Source of the DNA: Neolewinella persica DSM 23188
GTDB taxonomy: Bacteria > Bacteroidota > Bacteroidia > Chitinophagales > Saprospiraceae
Reading direction: 5' to 3'
Assembly (NCBI RefSeq): GCF_000373105.1
Contig: NZ_KB890418.1
Location: 100,472 to 164,471 of the forward strand
Length of the DNA: 64,000 bases
Below are positions 45,532 to 53,317 of the stretch, one piece after another. Below the pieces are notes generated by a model. The model worked only from the letters and a program-made list of their open reading frames with translations, searched no databases and was not told the DNA's origin. The position numbers and the translations under genes were made by a program. How positions within the stretch are numbered: position 1 is the stretch's first letter; each line of letters opens with the position of its first letter.

Positions 45532-46362
45532 ATGCACCATCTATACAGAGAATCAAAAACAAAAGGCATCCTCCACCTATGGCAGGGCGACAATAACCTG
45601 CACCGGGAGGCTTTTGCTGAGGATGCAAGCTATATGCTCACCATCGCCTGGAACCGTGGTGCCACACAGACTTGTTGGGTAGATGATGTTGCCCATCAAG
45701 TACCGGCCAACGGCCTCATCCTGCTGATCGATCAGCAAACTTACCGTTTTGAACGACCTGAAAATATTACCGCCTGGGGTTTTAACCGGGAGTTCTACTG
45801 TGTGATCGATCATGATGCAGAAGTGAGTTGTGTGGGCTTCATCTTCTACGGATTCCCCAGCCCCATGGTGCTGGAAGCGGATGAGAAAACCATGAAGAAA
45901 ATGGAGTTGTTATTGCCCGTTTTTGCAGACGAGTTTACGACTCCCGACAACATCCAGGGGGAAATGTTGCGCATGCTCCTCAAGCGACTGATCATTATCA
46001 TCACCCGGGCCGCCAAGGTGCAGCTACTACCCGAAGACACGATCGCTCCGGAATACGACCTCTCCCGGCAGTACAGCCTGCTCGTAGAGAAACACTTCCG
46101 GGAACACCACCAGGTGGCGGATTATGCTTCGATGCTGTTTAAGTCGCCGAAGACGTTGAGTAACCTCTTCAAGAAACTGGGGCAGAAGACCCCGCTACAA
46201 CTCATCCATGAACGCCTGGCGCTTGAAGGGCGCCGGCTGCTACTGTATACCGATAAGCCGGTGGGGGAGATTGCTGATGAATTGGGCTTTCTGGAAAGTG
46301 GGCATTTTAGCCGGTTATTTAAGCGGGTTACCGGGGAGTCGCCTAGTGGGGTAAGGGGGTAG
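45532..46362 (+). CDS. AraC-family transcriptional regulator
   Basis: 276-residue DNA-binding regulator. Residues 1-150 form a cupin-like sensor domain (LWQGDNNLHREAF, VPANGLILLIDQQTYRF). Residues ~178-276 hold the two helix-turn-helix units of AraC proteins: VADYASMLFKSPKTLSNLFKKLGQKTPLQLI, given here as VADYASMLFKSPKTLSNLFK then KLGQKTPLQLI, and GEIADELGFLESGHFSRLFK with the final TGESPSGVR, the family signature. The ligand and targets are unknown. The nearest downstream sequence is a decayed GlxA-type regulator on the other strand, and the next intact gene is an SRPBCC protein, so there is no obvious regulon in the neighbourhood. GC content is like the core genome, unlike the block that follows. 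Confidence 0.93.
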   Translation: MHHLYRESKTKGILHLWQGDNNLHREAFAEDASYMLTIAWNRGATQTCWVDDVAHQVPANGLILLIDQQTYRFERPENITAWGFNREFYCVIDHDAEVSCVGFIFYGFPSPMVLEADEKTMKKMELLLPVFADEFTTPDNIQGEMLRMLLKRLIIIITRAAKVQLLPEDTIAPEYDLSRQYSLLVEKHFREHHQVADYASMLFKSPKTLSNLFKKLGQKTPLQLIHERLALEGRRLLLYTDKPVGEIADELGFLESGHFSRLFKRVTGESPSGVRG

Positions 46363-46443
46363 AGGCAGGTTTACTTTTTGGCCTGATCATTATGGAAAAG
46401 TAACGATGCTTTAGCTTTAGGATGCTTGTTGCGTGTGCTGGAA

Positions 46444-46618
46444 CTATCGTTCAATAAGTAGTTCTGTGTTGCTTTCGAGCCCCACCAAATGGATGTCGAA
46501 GATCAGATTACGACCCGTGCTGGCGAGAAACTCATTTACCCAAGAGAGCATTTGGTGAGTACCCCCGATGTTCACTACGCTGGTATTGCCTATTGGTACT
46601 AGGATGGATATGTTTCAT
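46444..46618 (-). pseudogene. Remnant of a GlxA-type (DJ-1/AraC) regulator
   Basis: Only the first ~57 codons survive. The ATG at 46616-46618 reads MKHI, then the frame breaks. In the neighbouring frame the sequence reads ISILVPIGNTSVVNIGGTHQ and continues MLSWVNEFLASTGRNLIFDI and HLVGLE before a stop at 46444-46446. This is the start of the DJ-1/PfpI domain of GlxA-family AraC regulators (usual length about 330 residues). A deletion of two bases near 46606 accounts for the shift. The rest of the domain and the HTH part are gone. It sits in a cluster with two other broken genes. Confidence 0.75.
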
Positions 46619-46747
46619 AAAAATGAGAATAGACGTCTACGCTAAAGATAATGCTTTTTTTGTCGCAAAACACCCCTCGGATTGTCGATATTACACCCGC
46701 CCGGGCAAGAATTTAACACCCATCTTTGCATCAAAACAATATAAGCA

Positions 46748-47185
46748 ATGGAACCAACCAGACCAAAAACAATCACTGTTGAAACAAAAGTCGATCGTCC
46801 GATCGCGGAGGTCTGGACCTATTGGACCGACCCATCACATATCGTGAAATGGAATTTCGCAAATGATGATTGGTGCTGCCCAAACGCTAAAAATGAGCTT
46901 AATGCCGGTGGGGAATTTTCCTGGCGTATGGAGGCCAAAGATGGATCCATGGGTTTTGATTTCAATGGAAAATATTCAAAAGTAGATCCATTAAAAGTGA
47001 TTGCAGGACAAATAGAAGATGGACGAAGCATGCAAGTCCAATTTGAAGATCTTGGGGACAAGACCTTGGTCACGGAGATCTTCGAGATTGAGGATACTAA
47101 TACCGCCGAGCAACAGCGGGGCGGATGGCAATCCATACTGGAGAATTTTAAAAGGTATGCGGAAGGTCATAGTAACAACCTCTGA
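46748..47185 (+). CDS. SRPBCC (AHSA1/START-like) protein
   Basis: 145-residue single-domain protein of the SRPBCC superfamily, a helix-grip fold with a hydrophobic cavity. The opening ITVETKVDRPIAEVWTYWTD and PSHIVKWNFANDDWCCPNA are typical of the AHSA1/activator group, and the ending WQSILENFKRYAEGH is the long C-terminal helix. No signal peptide, so cytoplasmic. Its ligand is unknown. It is the only complete gene between the remnant of a GlxA regulator and the remnants of a VOC and a DUF1801 gene, a set often found together in Bacteroidota. A CATCTTTG box about 25 bases upstream is a plausible -7 element. Confidence 0.9.
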   Translation: MEPTRPKTITVETKVDRPIAEVWTYWTDPSHIVKWNFANDDWCCPNAKNELNAGGEFSWRMEAKDGSMGFDFNGKYSKVDPLKVIAGQIEDGRSMQVQFEDLGDKTLVTEIFEIEDTNTAEQQRGGWQSILENFKRYAEGHSNNL

Positions 47186-47216
47186 AACAAATTAATCCCG
47201 ACGAAATTAATTCGCA

Positions 47217-47335
47217 ATGAGTAAATTCAATCCAGTAACATGATACAGCCCAAAATTTCTCTTGGTGATTACGGATTTATGGTCCTGGGCAAGGATACCG
47301 AGGGTAATACGTTTGGCTTACACTCCATGGTATAA
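47217..47335 (+). pseudogene. Internally deleted VOC (glyoxalase-fold) gene
   Basis: The ATG at 47217 starts MSKFNPVT, the usual first residues of a VOC-family protein, then hits a stop. From 47240, in another frame, MIQPKISLGDYGFMVLGKDT and EGNTFGLHSMV follow to a stop at 47333-47335; this is the last ~30 residues of a VOC protein (ISLGDYGFM...D-EGN-FGLHS). The middle ~85 residues are missing, which fits an internal deletion joining the two ends out of frame. Confidence 0.75.
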
Positions 47336-47359
47336 ATAACGCTCTTAATTACTTATGCT

Positions 47360-47518
47360 ATGGCAAGTTCAACTCCCAGGTCAGTTGATGAATACATGCA
47401 GAGTCTATCACCCGAGATGCAGGTAATTCTAGCGCCCATCCGAGACACAGTTTTCGAAGCTGCACCTAATGCAGTGGAAGGCATAAGTTACCAGATACCT
47501 ACGTATAAGCAAGCCTAG
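47360..47518 (+). pseudogene. Truncated DUF1801 (YdhG-like) gene
   Basis: 52 codons reading MASSTPRSVDEYMQSLSPEM, QVILAPIRDTVFEAAPNAVE and GISYQIPTYKQA, then TAG. This is the N-terminal part of a DUF1801-family protein (SVDEYI..L......L..IR..I...AP.A.E.ISYQMP), normally about 115-150 residues. The conserved second half is absent. It starts 24 bases after the VOC remnant. It could in principle make a short peptide but is best read as a truncated gene. Confidence 0.72.
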
Positions 47519-47556
47519 CGAATGGCTTCCGTTCTTCCTTATTTATTCCACCTGAT

Positions 47557-48246
47557 TCAGAAGCTGTCCGGTACGCAGGCCATTTTTCTGATTTTTTCCA
47601 GTCCTTCAACTAAAAATTTAACCACCATTTTATTGACCAGCCAATGCGGCATTTTTTTAGCATCGAATTGTACACTATTTATGGCTTTGCAATGGCTGCC
47701 AGCACCTGGTGAAAATTTCCAGGAACCTCTGAAGACTTGAATTCGAGATAGCTTTTTAGATGGCGGTGGAACTGACGCGTCCTCCCAGCCTTCTTGCCAA
47801 TTAACCCCTTCGGCAGAATTTTCGGAATCTTGAAAGAAGAAATAACGGACGCTCATTTCTGTATCTTTAAAAGGAAAGGGTTCATTGTGAATGACGTAGG
47901 TTAAGAGACTGTCCTTAGAAGCTCTGACAATTTCATAGGTAGGGAATTTTTTACTATTCGAATCACTAGCCAGATTATAAATATCTTGCTTAAATGAAGA
48001 CATACAAGCTTTTGGAGACGATCTTATTCCCCCTTCGATTTTGTATTCTAAGAAATTTGTATCAAATATTTTTCGAGTGGATATCACCCAGGTAGGATCG
48101 TCGCTTTTGTCGGCTTTTACTATTTTCCATTCGTGTTTTTTCCACTCTTTAATGCTTTTATCTCTAGGTGATGTGCAGCTGTGGCAACTAAATATTATAA
48201 GCAGCAGGAAGAGGAAGTGGGAAGCAGTTGCAATTCTGTTATTCAT
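47557..48246 (-). CDS. START-like domain lipoprotein
   Basis: About 229 residues from the ATG at 48244-48246. An in-frame start further upstream adds 17 residues without purpose. The signal peptide ends at a lipobox-like FSCHSC, so the protein is probably lipid-anchored. The body resembles bacterial START (StAR-related lipid-transfer) proteins: WKIVKADKSDDPTWVISTRK, ASKDSLLTYVIHNEPFPFKD, VRYFFFQD, SRIQVFRGSWKF, then WLVNKMVVKFLVEGLEKIRK as the long last helix. It lies 55 bases downstream of the Crp/Fnr gene on the same strand, likely the end of a three-gene transcript. Composition is AT-rich. Lipid binding is inferred from fold similarity. Confidence 0.72.
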   Translation of the reverse strand: MNNRIATASHFLFLLLIIFSCHSCTSPRDKSIKEWKKHEWKIVKADKSDDPTWVISTRKIFDTNFLEYKIEGGIRSSPKACMSSFKQDIYNLASDSNSKKFPTYEIVRASKDSLLTYVIHNEPFPFKDTEMSVRYFFFQDSENSAEGVNWQEGWEDASVPPPSKKLSRIQVFRGSWKFSPGAGSHCKAINSVQFDAKKMPHWLVNKMVVKFLVEGLEKIRKMACVPDSF

Positions 48247-48301
48247 GTTACAGGTTTTTTGTCGATCAAAGGTATGCCTCGACGAAAAGCCTGCCATTCA
48301 C

Positions 48302-48916
48302 TTAAGTTAATTTCGTCACAGTAGGATGGAGCGTCTTAGGTTTTTTCTTCGTTAACCTTTTCCGTATTCGACTCAACGACTGTGGCTTGATGCCAAGATA
48401 GCTGGCAATCTGGTGTTGCGGCACCCTGTCTAAGAGAAGGGGCCTTGTTGCAAGTAGATTGAGGTACCTTTCTTCAGGCGATGACGTAACAAATTGGCTC
48501 CACTCTTCTTTTGCACTGTTTATTTTTTCTATGGCAATTTCTTGAAAAACAGCATCTAACCTTGGAAGGGCTGCACGTATCTCCTCCTCAAAACTCTGGT
48601 TGCTGATGGTTAGAATGCAATCTTCAACGCACTCCCAATAGAATTTAGAGGGTTTACTGTTGCGGGAATGAGGCGTGAATGTATCTCCTTCCATAAAGAA
48701 CGCAGTTGACTTTTCCTCTCCATCTTTTATTATGTATTCTCTAACACAGCCTTTTACTACCATGTAGCATTTTGTCGGAATTTGTCCTTCTTTTAGCAAG
48801 AGTGTACTTTCTTTAAAGTCGTCGACAATGGTCATTTTAACGATTATCTCAATTTCCTCCTTGTTGAGCATTTTTATGTTGCTGATTAAGGATCTTATTT
48901 TTTCTTTTAGGTGCAT
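48302..48916 (-). CDS. Crp/Fnr-family transcriptional regulator
   Basis: 204 residues. Residues ~15-120 form the cyclic-nucleotide-binding-like barrel (STLLLKEGQIPTKCYMVVKG, CVREYIIKDGEEKSTAFFMEGDTFTPH), and 140-195 a winged helix with recognition segment VPQHQIASYLGIKPQSLSRIRKRL. The phosphate-binding cassette of true cAMP sensors (GE..L....R.A) is not present, as in most Bacteroidota members of the family, so nucleotide binding cannot be assumed. No Fe-S cysteine pattern is seen. It lies 69 bases downstream of a cyclase gene on the same strand and is AT-rich like it. The pairing suggests, but does not show, a cyclic-nucleotide circuit. Confidence 0.9.
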   Translation of the reverse strand: MHLKEKIRSLISNIKMLNKEEIEIIVKMTIVDDFKESTLLLKEGQIPTKCYMVVKGCVREYIIKDGEEKSTAFFMEGDTFTPHSRNSKPSKFYWECVEDCILTISNQSFEEEIRAALPRLDAVFQEIAIEKINSAKEEWSQFVTSSPEERYLNLLATRPLLLDRVPQHQIASYLGIKPQSLSRIRKRLTKKKPKTLHPTVTKLT

Positions 48917-48985
48917 TGGTTTAAATTAAAACTGACTTGTAAATTGAGTTCTGGCTGACCTGTTTTTTGAGGCCAGTACCGATTT

Positions 48986-50191
48986 TCAGGATACATCGTA
49001 AATAAGAATAGGCTCCTGAAATCCTTTAAGTTTTGTTCTCATTTGCCCAATTGGATGAATCCAGTCCGCATTTTTACGAAAAGTAGATTCAGATGCCAAA
49101 ATTTGATTCGGAATGGCCAATGATTCTAATCTTGATGCAATATTTACGACCTCGCCAACTACTCCGTATTTCATTCTCTTTTTTGAACCGATGTTTCCAA
49201 CAATTAGATGGCCGCTGTTGATCCCTATGCCCATTTCTAAGGATGTCAAGTTCTTTTTTAGCAGCTTATTGTTGACCTGCTTCATCGCTTCTTGCATCTC
49301 CCTTGCACAAACAATCGCTTTTTTAGTACAATCCTGAACGTGATTAGGTGCGCCAAATACAACCAGAATTCCATCGCCCATTATTTCGTTGATGTATCCT
49401 TCATGTTTGTGAATTATGGTGAACATTTCATCAAAATACAAATTGAGGATCTCGACAATAACGTTAGCCTCGTATTCTGAAGAAAGCGAAGAAAAACCTC
49501 TTAAGTCACTCATCAGTATGGTAACAAACCTATCCTCGCCGCCTAATTTTGGTTGTTGTTCCTCATTGATCACGCTATCCAATAGTGATTCACTCATATA
49601 TTGTCCGAACAACTGCTGGTAATATTGCTTAGATTGTAATAACCCTTTGTTTAAAGATTCTAATTTCTCCTTTGATTCTTGAATTTGGCTTTGAATGCTC
49701 CCTAATTTATACATCCGAAGTCGTTCTACCAGCAGTTTTCCTAAGGCTTTAAAAACATTTAATTCTTCCTCGTTAAGCTTTCTTGGAATAGTGTCTGCTA
49801 TGCAAAGTGAGCCAATATTGTTGCCCAATAGGCTGGTTAAAGGAAAACCTGCGTAAAATCTGATTTTTGGATCATTGACTACCATTGGGTTGTCAAAAAA
49901 TCGTTCGTCTTTTAGGGTGTCTTCAATTATGAAAATTTCATTCTGTAGAATTGTATGTCCACAAAAAGAGGTTGATCTGTCGGTTGAAAGGTTACTTATG
50001 CCACAAGAGCTATGTATTATTTGTTTTGTGCTTTCAATAGATGAAAAGTAGGCTATAGGTACATCCAGGCATTTCGATACAATCAAAACAATCCTTTCGA
50101 AGTGTTCAGCCTTATCAAAGGATGTTAAGTTAAGTGCAATGGTATCCGCCAGTCTTTCTTCTTCATTTTCTGGGAGTAGTGGTTCTTTCAT
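48986..50191 (-). CDS. GAF-domain class III nucleotide cyclase
   Basis: 401 residues. A GAF sensor domain (about 20-160, with SFCGHTILQNEIFIIEDTLK and FYAGFPL...GSLCIAD) and a short coiled coil (165-190) precede a class III cyclase domain (220-401). Metal-binding Asp229 (SDLRGFSSL) and Asp273 (IMGDG) are present, as are transition-state Asn350 and Arg354 (VNIASRLES). The residue that is Lys in adenylate cyclases is Glu269 (YINEIMGDG), the type found in guanylate cyclases, and its partner position is Gly343 rather than Asp/Thr or Cys. Product (cAMP or cGMP) is therefore uncertain. No membrane segment, so cytoplasmic. First gene of a probable cyclase-Crp-START transcript; AT-rich. Confidence 0.9.
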   Translation of the reverse strand: MKEPLLPENEEERLADTIALNLTSFDKAEHFERIVLIVSKCLDVPIAYFSSIESTKQIIHSSCGISNLSTDRSTSFCGHTILQNEIFIIEDTLKDERFFDNPMVVNDPKIRFYAGFPLTSLLGNNIGSLCIADTIPRKLNEEELNVFKALGKLLVERLRMYKLGSIQSQIQESKEKLESLNKGLLQSKQYYQQLFGQYMSESLLDSVINEEQQPKLGGEDRFVTILMSDLRGFSSLSSEYEANVIVEILNLYFDEMFTIIHKHEGYINEIMGDGILVVFGAPNHVQDCTKKAIVCAREMQEAMKQVNNKLLKKNLTSLEMGIGINSGHLIVGNIGSKKRMKYGVVGEVVNIASRLESLAIPNQILASESTFRKNADWIHPIGQMRTKLKGFQEPILIYDVS

Positions 50192-50533
50192 TTCTTAATG
50201 TTTATAACCCAATTAACGACGTATTGTACTGGGGCCATCTGTCAAAAGAGGTGTAACCTCATCCATGCTAGTAAATACTAAGCTTTTGCAGAGTTGATTT
50301 TCGTGGTCGCGAATATCGGACTTTTTCGACCGTTTTCTTATCGTGTAGGTGCTGAAAATGGGAGGAAGCCATGTAGCCTTGCCCTAGCACCTCCAGCGAA
50401 CTGGTCGGCTTAGGATGCTAACGACTAATGAAGCAGAGTATATTGCCTAGCCGATAGTACCGCCTATGACCTTCCCACCGGTTCCGCTTCTTTCAGTCCT
50501 GCTAATTTCATTTCCAAGCCCTATTTTAGCCCA
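50192..50533. other. Gene-free stretch, nothing recognised
   Basis: 342 bases between the divergent cyclase and YARHG genes. It marks the change from AT-rich to the usual composition. A partial inverted pair GGAGGAAGCC/GCACCTCC near 50360-50395 is weak. No gene fragment or promoter could be supported. Confidence 0.35.
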
Positions 50534-51520
50534 ATGAAACACCCCTTCCTTTCCATCCTTATCCTACTCTTCCTGGTTCAATCCTGCGGTAACCCCATTA
50601 AAGACGAGGGAGCAATAGTAGATGTAGAACAAGGAACCGATGTCGTCGAAACTCCGGTGCCTGAAGCGCCCGCACCCGTTCCAGCTACCGAAGTCGGGGA
50701 CAACAGCGAAAACGAAGAATACCTGGGCAGCTGGGTAGGCTATTTCCGCAAGGACACTGGAAATGACGGAGATTATGACGACCGCAGCCTATTTCTGGAC
50801 GAAGGTTACGTCTGGGATCGGGAGAATAAGATCAATCTCTCTATCGACAAGATCATCGGGGACTCCGTCATCGGCCACAGTGTGGTGGCGGGCAATGACC
50901 GCCCCTTTTACGGGCGGATGGGCCGGGATGGCATCGCTGATCCGATGACCTTCAAGGTGCGGGAACCAGGCGATGATAAATACGACGGTGCCTTCACCTT
51001 CTACATCGAAGACGACGTCCTGGAAGGCACCTGGCTGGCCTACGGCAACATCAACATTCGTAAGCGCAGGTATCAATTGGAGAAAAAAGAATTTGCCTAT
51101 GACCCCGACATCATGATTGAATACGCTAAGCAGTTCGTCGACTGGACTAATAGTATCGAAGAAAAGGTCACAGAGGACTATGGCGACGGCGAGTTTGAAG
51201 AATGGATGCAAAGCCAGTACGCTACGGCAACCGAGGCCATCTACGAGATCAATGCCTCCAATCGCAGGTTGAAGAAAAGCGAAGTAGACAACCTGAAGAA
51301 AGGAGATCTCACCATCATTCGCAACACCATCTACGCCCGCCATGGCTACTCCTTCAAAAACCGCCCGCTGCGGGTATTCTTTGACGCCCAGCCCTGGTAT
51401 ATCCCCATTCATACCGACATCCGGAGCGATTTCACCGACCTTGAAAAGGAAAACATTCGCCTGCTGCTAAAATACGAAAAGAATGCAGCCGAGTACTATG
51501 ACTCTTTTGGACGGGGGTAA
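50534..51520 (+). CDS. YARHG-domain lipoprotein
   Basis: 328 residues. Lipoprotein signal 1-18 ending LVQSC, then an acidic, Pro-rich stretch (VVETPVPEAPAPVPATEVGD) that should act as a spacer from the membrane. Residues ~55-180 form a beta-rich domain (YLGSWVGYFRKDTGNDGDYD, FTFYIEDDVLEGTWLAYGN). The C-terminal 70 residues are a YARHG domain, named from its motif: IRNTIYARHGYSFKNRPLR, then FFDAQPWYIP and LEKENIRLLLKYE. The domain is extracytoplasmic and its role is not established; it occurs in many surface lipoproteins. Single gene with no clear partner. Confidence 0.88.
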   Translation: MKHPFLSILILLFLVQSCGNPIKDEGAIVDVEQGTDVVETPVPEAPAPVPATEVGDNSENEEYLGSWVGYFRKDTGNDGDYDDRSLFLDEGYVWDRENKINLSIDKIIGDSVIGHSVVAGNDRPFYGRMGRDGIADPMTFKVREPGDDKYDGAFTFYIEDDVLEGTWLAYGNINIRKRRYQLEKKEFAYDPDIMIEYAKQFVDWTNSIEEKVTEDYGDGEFEEWMQSQYATATEAIYEINASNRRLKKSEVDNLKKGDLTIIRNTIYARHGYSFKNRPLRVFFDAQPWYIPIHTDIRSDFTDLEKENIRLLLKYEKNAAEYYDSFGRG

Positions 51521-51590
51521 GCCTGAAGGTGAGGTTTTCTCATTCGCGATGAGAGGATTAAAACTTGGCATGGTTCTCCAGAAGTCGCCT

Positions 51591-51760
51591 CTCCCTCGGT
51601 CCTTCTCCCCCGGAGAGGGGTGACCCAAGCATTTGTGTTTTTAGGTAAAATGAAGGAAAAGCTTAGACTTCAAAAGTCATAATCACGTGCTGAAATTCAC
51701 TAATACTTGCCTTAAGTCGCTACCGAAGAGTCGTCCCTCTCCGGGGGAGAGGGACCGAGG
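51591..51760. repeat. Inverted repeat pair CCCTCTCC...GGAGAGGG
   Basis: CCCTCGGTCCTTCTCCCCCG at 51596-51615 (continuing GAGAGGGG) is the reverse complement, with one mismatch over 27 bases, of the segment at 51735-51761 that starts CCCTCTCCGGGGGAGAGGGA. Each arm also contains its own GGAGAGGG/CCCTCTCC palindrome. The pair brackets about 110 bases upstream of the DUF2306 gene. Confidence 0.75.
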
Positions 51761-51774
51761 GAATGGGGCAAGAA

Positions 51775-51791
51775 TTTTACAAATTGTAAAA
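51775..51791. promoter_or_regulatory. 17-bp perfect palindrome touching the DUF2306 start codon
   Basis: TTTTACAAATTGTAAAA is a perfect palindrome around a central A and ends one base before the ATG at 51792. Position and symmetry suggest an operator for a dimeric repressor. Confidence 0.5.
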
Positions 51792-52433
51792 ATGGCCATA
51801 GGAAAGGCCTTTAGCCTGGGAGTCTACCTAGCCCTGGCCTACTTCGCCTACCTAATGGCCCTGATCACCCTCCAGTATGTACCGGTGAACTTTGACGTAG
51901 CCTTTCTTCGTCTCAAAGAAGCGGAGATCAGCCGACCATATTATCAGTGGTCTTTTTTCGGCCACGTGTACACCAGCATCTTCGTGTTATTGGCCGGCAT
52001 GAGCCAATTCTCGACAACAGTCCGCAGTAATTGGCCTGTTGCCCATCGGAGCCTGGGAATGATTTACGTGGGACTCATCCTATTAGTTGCGGCACCCACG
52101 GGCCTGGTGATGGGCGTACACGCCAACGGTGGCCCCTGGTCTCAACTCAGTTTTTGCCTGCAGGCTGTTCTGTGGTTTGGCTTTACGGCGCGCGCGCTGC
52201 AGCTTGCCCGCCGGAAAGACTGGCCAAGGCACCGGGCCTTTATGCTCCGTAGCTATGCTCTTACGCTGTCTGCCGTCACCCTGAGGCTGTGGAAGTTTGG
52301 GATCGTGGCGGTTTTTGCTCCGCCACCGATGGATACCTACCGGGTGGTGGCCTGGCTGGGGTGGTTGGGTAATTTGCTATTGGTGGAATGGTGGCTGTGG
52401 CGGGAAAGGAATCGCTCTTCTGTCGGGACGTGA
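51792..52433 (+). CDS. DUF2306-family membrane protein
   Basis: 213 residues from the ATG at 51792. Upstream in-frame codons run through the inverted repeat and the palindrome and are not part of the gene. Five or six membrane helices are visible (LGVYLALAYFAYLMALITL; HVYTSIFVLLAGMSQFS; LGMIYVGLILLVAAPTGLVM; LCLQAVLWFGFTA region; YALTLSAVTLRLW; VVAWLGWLGNLLLVEWWLW). Conserved features of the family are the His in NWPVAHRSLGMIYV and the HRAFMLRSYALTL segment, where His residues may face each other in the membrane. The family's function is unknown. The next gene, AhpD-like, lies 214 bases downstream with its own -7-like box. Confidence 0.85.
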   Translation: MAIGKAFSLGVYLALAYFAYLMALITLQYVPVNFDVAFLRLKEAEISRPYYQWSFFGHVYTSIFVLLAGMSQFSTTVRSNWPVAHRSLGMIYVGLILLVAAPTGLVMGVHANGGPWSQLSFCLQAVLWFGFTARALQLARRKDWPRHRAFMLRSYALTLSAVTLRLWKFGIVAVFAPPPMDTYRVVAWLGWLGNLLLVEWWLWRERNRSSVGT

Positions 52434-52647
52434 CGGAGGAGCTGGCTCGTCGGACGAGGATTTTCGCACCCTTAACCATCCTACATCGAATGAAATAAGT
52501 CTCCAAACACCACAAAAGGAAAAACTGACATCCCCCCGGGAAGCATCGGTAAGTGAACCGCTGCTTACCCACTGCATCTTTGCCATGTCAAAAGGGGAAA
52601 GCAATCTCCGACATTATTTCTAATCAATTAATAATAACAATTTTAGT

Positions 52648-53190
52648 ATGGCAAATTTCTCAGTTCCCACCCGTAACGAAGTATCTACCGCCAACCAGGC
52701 CATCTTCGACCAATTGGAAAAAGGTCTTGGATTCGTTCCTAACCTCTACGCTACCCTGGCACATTCTGAAAACGCACTAAGTAACTTCCTTGGCTACGCT
52801 AATGGCAAGTCCAGCCTAAGTAAAAAAGAGCAGGAAGTCATCAACCTGGCCGTAAGCCAGGTCAACGAATGCTCTTACTGCCTGGCGGCCCATACCGCAA
52901 TTGGCAAAGGACAAGGCTTTACGGAAGAGCAGACCCTCGAACTGCGGGAAGGCTACGCCTCTTTCGACACGAAGCTTGATGCTTTAGCTGTATTCGCCAG
53001 CGAAACGGCCTTGCAACGTGGCAAGCCCTCCCAGGAAACGGTCGATGCGCTACTGGCTGCTGGCTATACCCGGGAGACCGTAGTGGACGCCGTACTGGTT
53101 ATTTCCGAAATCACGGTGACGAATTACCTGCACGGAATTACTAAAGTAACGGTTGACTTTCCTGCGGCCGCTTCCCTCGCACTGGCCTAA
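52648..53190 (+). CDS. AhpD/carboxymuconolactone decarboxylase-like peroxidase
   Basis: 180-residue protein of the AhpD-like superfamily, whose members reduce peroxides through a Cys pair. The catalytic pattern is ECSYCLAAHTAIGK, with Cys75, Cys78 and His82. Helices before (AIFDQLEKGLGFVPNLYATL) and after (LALAVFASETALQRGK-type segment; VVDAVLVISEITVTNYLHGI) match the all-helical fold. No signal peptide, so cytoplasmic. A CATCTTTG box near 52577-52584 may be its promoter, and a U-tract terminator follows. It probably contributes to oxidative stress defence; the electron donor is unknown. The end of the gene contains a short GCGGCCGC but not the full 17-nt motif. Confidence 0.9.
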   Translation: MANFSVPTRNEVSTANQAIFDQLEKGLGFVPNLYATLAHSENALSNFLGYANGKSSLSKKEQEVINLAVSQVNECSYCLAAHTAIGKGQGFTEEQTLELREGYASFDTKLDALAVFASETALQRGKPSQETVDALLAAGYTRETVVDAVLVISEITVTNYLHGITKVTVDFPAAASLALA

Positions 53191-53238
53191 CCAATACTAA
53201 ATTGGTTAAAAACCAAATGACGAATAGTGTGTAAAAAT

Positions 53239-53271
53239 AGCCCCGTACATCAACCGATGTACGGGGCTTTT
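53239..53271. terminator. Bidirectional intrinsic terminator
   Basis: AGCCCCGTACATC (53239-53251) pairs perfectly with GATGTACGGGGCT (53256-53268), with a 4-nt loop, TTTT on the plus side and an A-run (AAAAAT) on the other. It separates the convergent AhpD-like gene and the gene at 53318. Confidence 0.85.
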
Positions 53272-53317
53272 GCGTGTCTGCTTCCCCGTCGGGCAAGTTG
53301 TAAATATTAGTAGCCTA

